35,370 bases of DNA from Gammaproteobacteria bacterium (GTDB lineage Bacteria > Pseudomonadota > Gammaproteobacteria > SZUA-152). The number at the start of each line of letters is the position of its first letter. Within the stretch, counting starts at the first letter, position 1. Under the pieces are notes generated by a model. That model worked only from the letters and a program-made list of their open reading frames with translations, was not told the DNA's origin and ran no database searches. The stretch is taken from the NCBI GenBank assembly GCA_015487095.1, contig WFQM01000284.1, positions 1-35,370 of the forward strand. The letters run 5' to 3'. Made by a program: the position numbers and the translations under genes. This document shows positions 18,901 to 25,225 of the stretch, one piece after another.

Positions 18901-19101
18901 ACGCATGTACATTTTTCCCGGTTTGTCAGGATCAGGGTCATAAAACTTTTTAGTACTCCAACGATCACCAGGCACTGGAATAACCGTGTCTTTACCGGCA
19001 ATAAGATTGTCCCAGAATTCGGTGGGCGTATTACCTCCACCCGGTAAACGGCATGACATGCCGACGATTGCGATTGGCTCTTTATTCTCATTCTTTTTCA
19101 T
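12901..19101 (-). CDS. Single-module type I polyketide synthase, KS-AT-DH-(ER0)-KR-ACP
   Basis: This is a 2066-residue multidomain synthase. KS (about 8-435): Cys182 in DTACSSS, His317 in EAHGTGT, His360 in KSHIGH. AT (about 540-840): Ser633 in GHSLGE, and the specificity motif ends GFHS (His736), as in malonyl-type ATs. DH (about 902-1170): His932 with HxxxGxxxxP, and Asp1096 in LDPCFQ. ER-like region (about 1425-1560): PGDKV is present, but the NADPH motif GGVG is replaced around SGQHNETG, so it is probably inactive. KR (about 1710-1900): GGTRGLG, Lys1824, Ser1848, Tyr1861 and an LDD motif (B type). ACP (about 1985-2060): Ser2023 in DIGVNSL. There is no thioesterase and no phosphopantetheinyl transferase nearby. 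The start at 19101 overlaps the upstream stop as ATGA and has AAGGAG 8 nt before it. The product is probably an unreduced polyene made iteratively (inference). Confidence 0.93.
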   Translation of the reverse strand: MKKNENKEPIAIVGMSCRLPGGGNTPTEFWDNLIAGKDTVIPVPGDRWSTKKFYDPDPDKPGKMYMREGAFLDTDIAAFDALFFGLSPREAQILDPQQRLALELVIEAADDAGIRLEDLSDSNTGVFMGGFFMDHLSLHTHYLNRREISSVSSTAVSCTLLSNRISYSLNLKGPSVTMDTACSSSLVAVHYACNSLWNNECRIVVVGGISLMINPTTTITLSKGRFLSTHGRSMSFDHRGDGYGRGEGGGIAFLKRLSEAETDGDKIYAIIKNTGVNQDGRTAGITLPNPSSQKSLIEKVYAEAGVGYSDVQYIEAHGTGTKAGDSTELGVLHDLMSQRNTDTEKKEKVFVGSAKSHIGHLEAAAGIAGLIKTTLSLQSDIIPQNIHFKEGNTEVDFNNLAVQIPLKNQDWPECDVPLASINSFGFGGTNAHVIVEKYQPTVTPAVKKPESTINWPILFPLSARSESALKKSALMMADRIASADDFDDVYYSVRYRRSHYNKRLAIYAENLEDLKNKLRDYARDELAPHITSGDGEENTKIAFVYTGMGPQWWAMGRELMETQPVFRNALEACDTAFKPISGWSLIEELSQDEETSNITQTDITQPTNFALQYALTAYWQSLGVEPDLIVGHSLGEVAAAHAAGALSLKDALKVIYHRGRLQQHTDGEGGMLAVGLSTSDITDYIEPYGDRLCIGAINSPGAVTLSGNLEAISILSETLEDEGIFHRKLHVKTGFHSFVMDGLKTELLESLKDIQTSSTTKPLYSSVTGKLEEGHCFNTEYWWKNVRRPVCFAQSTISMINNDANVFVEIGPHPVLGSAIKQCLQAEQKRGHTISSLVRKKPERENILLSLGQLYCIGYDIDWSKFGGNNGKLTSLPMYCWDKEIYWGEDPYTREDRLGNSEHPIFSLDLRLPHPAWEVDFNLNYFPWLTDHKIEGLVLNPGAAYIEAGLMLCKKIFGDKPCILEDVQFNTPLVYREKDSQRIQIHYSHERQRFSVYSQNHQANHTWTYHAGSRMRAYQEIFNETKHDFTTLKNKFGDPYNVENFYTMLADVGLQYGPTFQGVQEIYVGNDEALVKIKTPTELLKEDYYLHPCQLDPCFQTLAILQIDSERPYLPIALEQLIIKTSPQEEFWCYLKVASRTTRELKADFDIFDLNGTLLVQVKGIICREVPALQTTDEKYGGNLYKMTWHEENNEIKRKKDSSNSIVFLRHNQKSISQAWREQDPGCIQVFRDDDYNVLGGNNYSVNPKNEQHWKQLWQDLSGFEFSAMIYLWHLGENTPIDHYENGDILLLSLFSMSRQDILHRQFKVGLAVSHANHVVHSDKCEGLGSSTLWGIQRVLMSEIVSKRCKSVDFDRANNLSDNEIDLLVKEFLFEDMESEIAYRDGKRYIHRLERVEEKSLQPQSRLAKEALENPLSYNPKSDLFNKISAPAIHPDKCIVRVISYYIGDMTKQTVNLSTGRGRWEGWGEIIVPGRSTDTEFQPGDKVSFLGFDQELSTFLAVDKKWLMPCKSQQYWAPLSLTLPVCAAFDALQLGTTRSILLSGQHNETGKLVSALLQHQGLDFDVLDTDAQKQAAYDILIDCGNTNTGFSTYHKIKYYGRLLALGENITYDETLWKVLSERNITYLSSSINNLNKPQSSEILLRAKTFMTQSSIRFDYEHSLTCYTHNQLSDIFNTLNSEHNIAPGLLTFPADAMVEANIPYSEKPLFVADATYLITGGTRGLGLELAKWAAAQGARYLVLLSLRGLTSDYAIETVKEIEAKGCRVKIIAVDIADREALKEAFSAVSDDIPVLKGVIHGAMVLDDDFLQSLSPERMDKVLSPKVRGAWNLHQLTLDMPLEFFFSFSSVSSLIGNPGQANYVAANCFLDAFSHYRQGLGLPATTVNLGVVSDSGIVSERKEVEDFFANAGFSGIKPIQVGEFLQFAYQTSPAQIAYFDLDWKKWSAILPTDWIPPIYEDIMNDAKGGNSDALLQTRASIKDLDEEAQQDFFKELVRNELSALLKIPAEKIEMHTRIVDIGVNSLMAVEFSGSMGEKYGLMMPILDIMSGATVEQVALLTLNHIRNN

Positions 19102-20546
19102 TTTGACAACTCCTTGTTCATCGTCTTTCTCCAACAGCCATGAAAGGTCAGCGGTATTTCATTTTCAATATGGACTAATGTCAGTGGTCCCTGGTTTATT
19201 TCCCCACTTCTGAAAATGGCCAGATAATTACATTTATTTATTCCATCATGAATTAATGACATCAGTAAGCCGACAGACTCATTAGGGCCGAAAATCACTC
19301 CCTGCATGGTGGGTGCAAGTATTGGTTCAGAGCAATAAATACCTTCACCAAAACAATGCTCCTGTTGTATTCCTGTTTCCATATCAACTTGAACGACGGT
19401 ATTCCAAAAAGGGTTTTGAGTATTTCCTTTCACCATGTAGCTGAATTTGTTTTTTAAGCCGACACGATCAGGGTGTACGGTTGGAAATTCATAATTACCT
19501 TCAAACAAACGTGTTTCATGTAAATTACGGTTGTTTATATTAATTTCGTATCGCCATATTTCTCCGGGGGCATAGGGGCCATCAGCTGTGCCTGTCAGTG
19601 CATTTTTATACATGGGTGAAGTGCCCATGAGATGATCAGGTGATGAGTGCCCCACAAAATCCATGACTATTTTATCGTGGTCCTCCCAGGCATTGACTGA
19701 ATGTAACCACCAGCGTGCCTGTGCATCATAGTATTTAGGCGCTTCTTTTCCTGACTTGTGGTAGACAACAATCAAATTTCCTTCTTCGGGACGCCACTTT
19801 ATTGAATCGATAAAGCTCCGGGTTCCCGCCAATACTGACTGAATGCGTATAAATGCCGGGTGCAGGCACATGACGATATAATTTTCAGTTGTAAAGAAAT
19901 CATGCACATACACAGCCCGGGGAAGGATTTGTGAAAAGCTGTTTAATAATCTTCCTTCATTGTCAAGAATGGTGAAATAGACTTCCGCCTGCTTTCCATG
20001 CTTTAAACCAAAATGCAGCCATTGGTTTTGGAAGGTATGAATTTTGGAGTGTGCTGAAAATTCTGCCTGTGGATCTAACAGTCCCAGTGTTGAGCGGCCA
20101 ATTGTTTCCAGGCTGTCTGGATCCAGCTCGTAAGGACTGAACGATTCATCAAATGCAAACAGTTTTTTATGGTGAAAGACCGATGCGATATAAGCCTGGC
20201 TTTCATATTTAGGAGGCTCAACTTCATCAAACTCGCTCTGACCTGCTTGGAATGTCCAGGTGTCATAAATAAATTCTTTCTTCCTGGATTCTTCTACAAA
20301 TTTTTTTGTTTGGACAAAACGGCTTGTGTAACAAATATTATTACCGTCAAAAGCGAAGCTGTGAATCATGCCGTCGCCATCAACAAAATAGGATTTTTTC
20401 TGACCGTTTCGTTCAAATAAAGCAGGGCCACTACGATATAATACGCCGTGAAAGTCTGACGGTAATTTATTGCCGGTATTAATGTGTTTCTTTTTTTCGG
20501 AGGGTTCAGCATTTATCCAACTGTAATAGTATGGTTTTGTACCCAC
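19098..20546 (-). CDS. Carotenoid-cleavage-oxygenase-family dioxygenase
   Basis: This 482-residue protein belongs to the RPE65/carotenoid oxygenase family, Fe(II) enzymes that cleave conjugated C=C bonds in carotenoids or stilbenes. The family signature DGDGMIHSF is at 56-64. The four iron-binding histidines are identifiable as His166 (FSAHSKIH), His215 (YVHDFF), His282 (LHSVNAWED) and His469 (FHGCW), so it should be active. The GTG start at 20546 is supported by AAGGAAG 8 nt upstream. The stop overlaps the PKS start by 4 bp, making the two enzymes a translationally coupled pair. No carotenoid biosynthesis gene (crtE, crtB or crtI) is in the window. The substrate could therefore be a genome-encoded carotenoid or the PKS polyene itself. 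Confidence 0.92.
   Translation of the reverse strand: MGTKPYYYSWINAEPSEKKKHINTGNKLPSDFHGVLYRSGPALFERNGQKKSYFVDGDGMIHSFAFDGNNICYTSRFVQTKKFVEESRKKEFIYDTWTFQAGQSEFDEVEPPKYESQAYIASVFHHKKLFAFDESFSPYELDPDSLETIGRSTLGLLDPQAEFSAHSKIHTFQNQWLHFGLKHGKQAEVYFTILDNEGRLLNSFSQILPRAVYVHDFFTTENYIVMCLHPAFIRIQSVLAGTRSFIDSIKWRPEEGNLIVVYHKSGKEAPKYYDAQARWWLHSVNAWEDHDKIVMDFVGHSSPDHLMGTSPMYKNALTGTADGPYAPGEIWRYEININNRNLHETRLFEGNYEFPTVHPDRVGLKNKFSYMVKGNTQNPFWNTVVQVDMETGIQQEHCFGEGIYCSEPILAPTMQGVIFGPNESVGLLMSLIHDGINKCNYLAIFRSGEINQGPLTLVHIENEIPLTFHGCWRKTMNKELSK
19110..19115 (-). promoter_or_regulatory. Ribosome binding site that fixes the PKS start
   Basis: AAGGAG on the minus strand lies 8 nt before the ATG at 19101. It sits inside the end of the oxygenase gene and excludes the longer frame beginning at 19134, which has no such signal and would overlap the oxygenase by 37 bp. 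Confidence 0.8.
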
Positions 20547-20548
20547 AA

Positions 20549-20598
20549 TGATAACTTCCTTGTTATTACCTTAAATCATCACTTACAGGGGGTGATGA
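20549..20598 (-). promoter_or_regulatory. Structured leader of the oxygenase-PKS mRNA
   Basis: Two potential hairpins precede the GTG start. TCATCAC...GTGATGA (20576-20598) is a 7-bp stem with a C-rich loop. Closer in, ATAAC...GTTAT places the AAGGAA Shine-Dalgarno sequence in the loop. The arrangement could permit translational control, but both stems are short and may be fortuitous. I could not assign a convincing -35/-10 promoter in the stretch up to the MITE at 20708. Confidence 0.35.
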
Positions 20599-20707
20599 CA
20601 GGGTTATATGTTTATTGATTACTTCTACTTTATTACATTTAAAGCCGATAAAAATATAATTGTTTACAATAAATACGAATAACCAAAGAGCAAAAAGAAT
20701 GATGGTT

Positions 20708-20884
20708 AGGGATGGAACACAATAACTTATATAAGTAGCGCTCTGATTTAGTTTGTATTTGTTCGTTCTGATTGAGCAAAAATGCAGAAATAGCTGTTCT
20801 ATTTTGAGTTTTTTCGATTGAAGAACGGGAAAATACGGGCTGAAGCAGAGATGCCAGTCGTATAAGTTATTGTGTTCCATCCCT
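20708..20884 (-). mobile_element. MITE-like element, copy B (177 bp)
   Basis: This is the reverse-oriented copy of the element at 76-252, with the same 24-bp terminal inverted repeats and TTA flanks (20706-20708 and 20884-20886). Only 8 of 177 bases differ from copy A, and six of those fall at third positions of the internal frame. In this copy the frame starting at 20880 on the minus strand runs out of the element because no stop follows the terminal repeat. The element lies about 160 bp upstream of the oxygenase gene and may carry outward promoter activity toward it (inference). Confidence 0.82.
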
Positions 20885-20954
20885 TAGGGTCGCTTGAACA
20901 ATAACTGTCTCATTGGTGAGCGGGTTCGATTTTTTTTGGGGCTGCACAAGACTC

Positions 20955-21114
20955 TGGTGGAACCGCTACGCTTGTTCCACCCTGCGTAGATCACTGACGT
21001 TGGCGTATTCATAACCCGGGTCGGAAATGGGTCAGAATCAGCGGAGTGGTTTGTTTGTTCCGTCTCCTCAAACACAAGGTAAAGCCGGGTGGAACAAGCG
21101 TAGCGGTTCCACCA
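20955..21114. repeat. Pair of inverted 28-bp palindromic repeats
   Basis: The 28 bases at 20955-20982 are the exact reverse complement of those at 21087-21114. Each copy is itself a hairpin with GGTGGAAC/GTTCCACC arms around AAGCGTAGC. The 104 bp between them is unique. Dispersed hairpins of this GGAACAAGCGTAGCGGTTCC type are familiar in bacterial intergenic DNA. The open frame that crosses the block on the minus strand is a by-product of the repeats. Confidence 0.85.
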
Positions 21115-21125
21115 AAAGGTCAAGG

Positions 21126-21199
21126 GAAGAACATCAGTCCTTTCAGCCTGTATTACTCTTTACCCAACCAAAAAGCCACAGTTATTGTTCGAGCGATCC
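21126..21199. repeat. Interspersed repeat R1, copy 2
   Basis: This copy matches 1-74 with about four mismatches. The sequence directly after it is CTTAGCAGAT, so it has a TTA where copy 1 has TTA followed by the MITE. This copy therefore looks like an unoccupied site, although the right-hand flanks of the two loci are unrelated. Confidence 0.85.
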
Positions 21200-21202
21200 T
21201 TA

Positions 21203-21573
21203 GCAGATAACAAATACATTAAAGAAGGGATATGAGGCAGTAAAATTACCTGTATTTTTAAGGTGTCAGCGTCTTGAGTACGTATGCTATTTAGATGGTT
21301 ACAGTAGATATGGACTTTCTTTGAGGCTTGTTTTTTGTGTTTGGCGAAGTTGTTTCTCATGCAATCATTAGTTTGTTCATTATATTGTATAGCTAAGCGA
21401 GTTTTGTTTAAAGCATAACTTGAAACCGTTAGTTTTTGTTGGGGGGATGTTTATGCCGTTGATATTTTATTTTTGTTGACGACAATTTTTTCTAACACGA
21501 CACAATAGTGGAAAAAATGAAAGACCATAGGCGTTGAAATTGTTACATGTCTGGACTTCATGACAGACTCTGT
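21203..21573. other. Intergenic stretch, no gene recognised
   Basis: About 370 bp of AT-rich sequence between repeat R1 and the end of the outer-membrane-like gene. A minus-strand open frame at 21160-21360 begins here but takes its C-terminus from the R1 repeat and resembles nothing I know. I see no convincing hairpin terminator. Confidence 0.4.
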
Positions 21574-22581
21574 TCATACGCCACCGAAGACAACTTCAAG
21601 TTTAAATGTTAACGAATGTCGCGAGTGAAAATTCTCGGCTTGTGGATAGATTACTTTGGGGTTGATTTCGAAAAACAGCCAGTTGCGATGAATCTGTTGG
21701 CGCAGGCGCACTGACACGATGTAGCCAGTGGTTTGCATTTTTGGTTCGCTGACCGCGGTCAGCCCGGTACGGTAAATGACCGCACGGTGTTTGTTGATGG
21801 TATGGATCAGAAAAAAATCCTGGTTCATATCGAACTGGCGGGTTTTGTCCAGCCAAGTGACTTTGTTGGTGGCACGGAACAACCAGGTTTTAGCAAACCG
21901 GCGTTCGATATCCAGCCGTGTGGTTGTACCGGGGCCGGTTGAGTCACGCCAGAACAGGGTTTCGGTGGCGCGCAGATTCCAGTAGCCGAAGTGAAATAAT
22001 CCCCGCAGGCGAAAACGGGCAAAGCTGTCCAGTCCCCCGGAACGGAAACGCACGCCGACATCGGTATTGGCGCGTAACCAGTCGGTGGAGAGCTGGATGT
22101 ACCGCAGACCGAGGGATTGCTCCTGTGCTTCCACAGCTTCTACGACGGTATTGTCGGCATTTGCATTTTCTTCGGGGTCACTCTCGAATAAAAGCTCCAG
22201 CCGTTTTTGTGTATTGGGCAGGGTGAGTTTGCCTTGCACGTTGGCTTCGTAGCGTGGTTGATAGCCTTCTTCGTTAATTTGCAACAGGTTCAGCTTGAGG
22301 CTGCTGTTTTGCGATTCATCGTAGATGCGCTCATCACCAAAAAAATTGTCCAGCCAATTGGCAAATTCGGTGACTTGATGCGAGATGACATTGCGTGTGC
22401 TGTCCAGCGGTTCCAGCAGAGGGATGCGTGGCTGCTCTATTGTCCTTTCTGTTGAGTCTGTGTTTGTTTCTGCGGCGGCATGAAGGGGGATTGCACAAAG
22501 CAGTATTGAAAAAAACAGGGTCGTACAACAGCAGATAAGGCTAAGCGGTGGTGCAGTATTTGGGGGGGGCGGTTGTACCAC
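21574..22581 (-). CDS. Predicted outer-membrane beta-barrel protein of unknown function
   Basis: I do not recognise the family with certainty. The 335-residue protein has an N-terminal signal sequence (Pro-rich start, hydrophobic LFFSILLCAIPLHA, then AAAETN). An acidic and polar region follows. From about residue 100 onward it is a series of alternating amphipathic strands rich in Arg, Phe and Trp (for example LRGLFHFGYWNLRATETLFW and RNWLFFEINPKVIYP), ending in FKLEVVFGGV. This pattern fits an outer-membrane barrel. The start is GTG at 22581 with a weak AGAG upstream. Codons 4-7 contain a run of eight C (22562-22569 on the plus strand), which could slip and switch the gene off. Confidence 0.6.
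   Translation of the reverse strand: MVQPPPPNTAPPLSLICCCTTLFFSILLCAIPLHAAAETNTDSTERTIEQPRIPLLEPLDSTRNVISHQVTEFANWLDNFFGDERIYDESQNSSLKLNLLQINEEGYQPRYEANVQGKLTLPNTQKRLELLFESDPEENANADNTVVEAVEAQEQSLGLRYIQLSTDWLRANTDVGVRFRSGGLDSFARFRLRGLFHFGYWNLRATETLFWRDSTGPGTTTRLDIERRFAKTWLFRATNKVTWLDKTRQFDMNQDFFLIHTINKHRAVIYRTGLTAVSEPKMQTTGYIVSVRLRQQIHRNWLFFEINPKVIYPQAENFHSRHSLTFKLEVVFGGV
22562..22569 (-). repeat. Poly-C tract (C8) in codons 4-7 of the outer-membrane-like gene
   Basis: Eight consecutive C on the coding strand encode the proline stretch after MVQ. The tract lies immediately inside the reading frame of a predicted surface protein, the usual place for contingency tracts. A gain or loss of one base would shift the frame. 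Confidence 0.7.
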
Positions 22582-22683
22582 GTTTTGTGAACTCTTTGAT
22601 CGTCCGTGCGGGTCTTTAGCCTACGGTGGAATGGCAGTTAATTCAAAGATTTGTGCGGTATGAGTGAAGAAATGCGTACAGGC

Positions 22684-22715
22684 AAAAAAAAGCCCTGCCA
22701 GGCTGTGTTGGCAGG
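22684..22715 (-). terminator. Rho-independent terminator after tusE
   Basis: On the minus strand CCTGCCA (22715-22709) pairs with TGGCAGG (22700-22694) around an 8-base loop, and GC followed by a run of T comes next. It lies about 55 bp past the tusE stop and is a textbook intrinsic terminator. Confidence 0.9.
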
Positions 22716-22768
22716 AGATATTCGGCAAGAATGGTCAGTACATCGTTAAAATGATTATTAATACCCTC

Positions 22769-23101
22769 CTAGCTACAACCTTTGGGACGTGGCAGTCCGG
22801 CAATTTTGTTGGCTGATTTTACCAGACCGTAAGGGAACAGGGAGTAGAGGTACTTGCTATCGCTACGATCTTTGCCGTATTTCTTTTTCATGATTTTGGA
22901 AAAAGCGCGGGGTTCACAGACTTTGCCGTTTTCTTCAAAAAAATGTCGGGCTTCGTTAATAATGTCCCAATGTTCGGGGGTGAGTTCCACTTTTTCATTT
23001 TTAGCGATTTCGTAGGCGAGGGCTTCGCTCCATTCGCTCAGGTTTTCCAGCCATCCGGCTTCACTCAGTTCAATGATCTTGCCGTTTACTTCTGCCTGCA
23101 T
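22769..23101 (-). CDS. tusE: TusE/DsrC-family sulfur carrier protein
   Basis: The 110-residue protein matches the TusE/DsrC family: WSEALAYEIAKNE, LTPEHWDIINEARHFFEE, then SKYLYSLFPYGLVKSANKIAGLPRPKGCS. The penultimate Cys109 is the persulfide-carrying cysteine. The second C-terminal cysteine of true DsrC, about 11 residues earlier, is absent, so it is TusE-like. It probably accepts sulfur for tRNA 2-thiouridine synthesis or general sulfur trafficking, rather than working with dissimilatory sulfite reductase. I chose the ATG at 23101 because GGAG lies 6 nt upstream and the family begins near VNGKIIE. A longer frame from 23143 has no ribosome binding site. A terminator follows at 22684-22715. 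Confidence 0.85.
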   Translation of the reverse strand: MQAEVNGKIIELSEAGWLENLSEWSEALAYEIAKNEKVELTPEHWDIINEARHFFEENGKVCEPRAFSKIMKKKYGKDRSDSKYLYSLFPYGLVKSANKIAGLPRPKGCS

Positions 23102-23218
23102 GATTGACTCCAACGGTTCTGCGTTGCCGGGTGGCAACAACATTAAGGGGCTCTGTAGGTTATTTTAGATAACCTAGCATTTTCGTCAACTACCCCTTTG
23201 GGGGAGCATGGACAGACT

Positions 23219-23959
23219 CTAGTGTTTAAGCAGGCAATCTTTGGCCTGGTTGATCTTAGTGGCCAGATAAGTGGAGCCACCGCGATCCGGGTGGAGTTTG
23301 TGGATTAGCCGCCGATGGGCCTGGGTGATTTCTTCTTTGCTGGCTTTGGCCGCCACACCTAAAATGTCGCGGGCTTCGGCGGTAGACATACCGTGTTCCG
23401 ATGGAGTTTCGTGAGGTCTGTCGTTGTCAGCTTGTGTACGCCAGCCGCTGTGGTGACGGTCCAGATAAGCCGCGAGCAGGGCTACAGAGCGTGGGTCGGT
23501 GCTGCACTCCTGTAGCAGACGCAGCAGTTCGTCCAGTGTCAGTTTGCTGAGAAATTGTCCCTCAAAGGCACCGTCCAGCACTTCACCGTCCAGGTTGCCG
23601 GTACTGATGTCCAGACTGACCCGCAAGAAACGGGTTTCCAGTGTGGAGAACGGACTGCCCTGCTGCTGACCGAAAGCAGCACCCGCCTGACCGGCTGCGC
23701 CGCCAAACAGACCTCGCACCATGGGCAGGAAACGCAACAGCGTAAAGCCTCGTCTCAGGAAGGGCAGGGCTGCTGCGCCGACGACAAAGATCCAGTTGAG
23801 GCGACCGGTAAGGGCAAGAAAGGCAAGTACGAGCAGTGCAAGCATCAGTCCGGCACGTTTGGCGGTGGTGATCACCTGTTTGGGCGGGGTGCGCACAAAC
23901 CAGCGCACCAGCAGCCAGGCAGCCAGTACAACAGCGATTAGAATGATGAGGCGAGACAT
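23219..23959 (-). CDS. Membrane-anchored DnaJ-domain protein (DjlA/TIM14-like)
   Basis: This 246-residue protein has an N-terminal membrane helix (3-21), a second hydrophobic stretch (36-67), a Gly/Gln-rich linker and a C-terminal J domain (about 191-246) with the essential His223-Pro-Asp225 motif in HKLHPDRGGS. It should recruit and stimulate DnaK/Hsp70 at the inner membrane. I chose the start at 23959 because the hydrophobic anchor begins there. The open frame extends to 24202, but that part lies inside purT in another frame. It starts 22 bp after purT and is probably co-transcribed with it. Confidence 0.8.
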   Translation of the reverse strand: MSRLIILIAVVLAAWLLVRWFVRTPPKQVITTAKRAGLMLALLVLAFLALTGRLNWIFVVGAAALPFLRRGFTLLRFLPMVRGLFGGAAGQAGAAFGQQQGSPFSTLETRFLRVSLDISTGNLDGEVLDGAFEGQFLSKLTLDELLRLLQECSTDPRSVALLAAYLDRHHSGWRTQADNDRPHETPSEHGMSTAEARDILGVAAKASKEEITQAHRRLIHKLHPDRGGSTYLATKINQAKDCLLKH

Positions 23960-23981
23960 AGTAAGACGCAGCCAGTTTTGG

Positions 23982-25196
23982 TTATTTCGGTACAGGCTTG
24001 ATGAGCGATGCGGCTTGTTTGGCACGCTGGCGGGCATCGTTGGCGCTGTTGTTGGCACCGCCGCCACCGTAAGCCAGAGCCACGCCCATGCGTCGGCGTA
24101 CAAAGGCCTCAGGTTTGCCAAATAGACGCAATTCGGTTTGCTGAACGCGCAATGCCTCGGCGATGCCTTCAAAAGCAATGCCTGCCAGTTCATGGCCGCC
24201 ATAAATCACTGCGCTGGCTCCGGGTTCGCGCAGGCGGGTGTCCACCGGCAGACCGAGAATGGCGCGGGCATGCAATTCAAATTCATTTTGCGCCTGGGTC
24301 ACCATGGTGACCATGCCGGTGTCGTGCGGTCGCGGGCTGACTTCACTGAACCAGACTTCGTCGCCTTTGATGAATAATTCCACGCCAAACAGCCCGCGAC
24401 CACCCAGATTGTCAGTGACTTCTTTGGCGATTTGCCGGGAGCGTGCCAGGGCGATTTCGCTCATGATCTGGGGCTGCCAGCTTTCCACGTAGTCACCTTG
24501 CTGTTGCAGGTGACCAATGGGGTCGCAAAAATAAGTTTGTATTTCGCCTTGTGCGTTCAATGCGCGCACGGTGAGCTGGGTGATTTCAAAATCAAAACGG
24601 ACCATTTCTTCCACGATCACCCGGGTTTGCGACACGCGACCGCTGCTGATGGCATGGTCCCAGGCCGCAGCCACATCATCCGGGGTGTGCAGGGTGGACT
24701 GGCCTTTGCCCGAAGAGGACATCACCGGCTTGACGATACAGGGATAACCCACACCATTATCAATGGCTGTCTGCAATTCATCGTGCGAATCAGCAAAGGC
24801 ATAACGTGAGGTGGCTATGTTCAGTTCTTCTGCGACCAGTCGGCGAATGCCTTCGCGATTCATGGTTAATTGTGTCGCTCGTGCCGTGGGTATCACCTGT
24901 GTCAGACCATCGGCCTCGATTTCCGCCAGCATATCGGTGGCAATGGCTTCGATTTCCGGCACGATGAAATGGGGCTTTTCCTGTTCAATCAGTGCGCGCA
25001 ATGCCGCACCATCGGTCATATCAATGGTATGAGCACGGTGTGCCACCTGTTGTCCCGGTGCGTTGTCGTAACGATCCACAGCGATGACTTCCACCCCCAG
25101 GCGTTGCAGGGCGATGATGACTTCTTTGCCCAGTTCACCGCTGCCCAACAGCATTACACGCAGCGCGGTATCAGAAAGGGGAGTACCTATTTTCAT
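23982..25196 (-). CDS. purT: Formate-dependent phosphoribosylglycinamide formyltransferase (GAR transformylase 2)
   Basis: PurT makes formyl-GAR from GAR, formate and ATP in purine biosynthesis. The 404-residue ATP-grasp protein opens with [20 protein letters not shown], and continues with [47 protein letters not shown] in the ATP-binding region, and [17 protein letters not shown] at the metal site. All are characteristic of PurT. E. coli PurT is 392 residues, so the length fits. It lies 29 bp after the DUF3549 gene and 22 bp before the DnaJ-domain gene, forming a likely operon. Confidence 0.96.
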   Translation of the reverse strand: MKIGTPLSDTALRVMLLGSGELGKEVIIALQRLGVEVIAVDRYDNAPGQQVAHRAHTIDMTDGAALRALIEQEKPHFIVPEIEAIATDMLAEIEADGLTQVIPTARATQLTMNREGIRRLVAEELNIATSRYAFADSHDELQTAIDNGVGYPCIVKPVMSSSGKGQSTLHTPDDVAAAWDHAISSGRVSQTRVIVEEMVRFDFEITQLTVRALNAQGEIQTYFCDPIGHLQQQGDYVESWQPQIMSEIALARSRQIAKEVTDNLGGRGLFGVELFIKGDEVWFSEVSPRPHDTGMVTMVTQAQNEFELHARAILGLPVDTRLREPGASAVIYGGHELAGIAFEGIAEALRVQQTELRLFGKPEAFVRRRMGVALAYGGGGANNSANDARQRAKQAASLIKPVPK

Positions 25197-25225
25197 ATGG
25201 AGCCCTGATTTTTATCAGCCTGGAT

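Noticed and set aside
20884-21123. Minus-strand open frame of 79 codons
   Set aside because: It runs across two copies of an inverted 28-bp repeat and has no family resemblance; the open frame comes from the repeats.
21160-21360. Minus-strand open frame of 66 codons
   Set aside because: Its end lies in repeat R1 and it has no recognisable domain or clear ribosome binding site.
23960-24202. Longer N-terminus for the DnaJ-domain protein
   Set aside because: It overlaps purT almost entirely, and the membrane anchor typical of the family begins at the Met at 23959.
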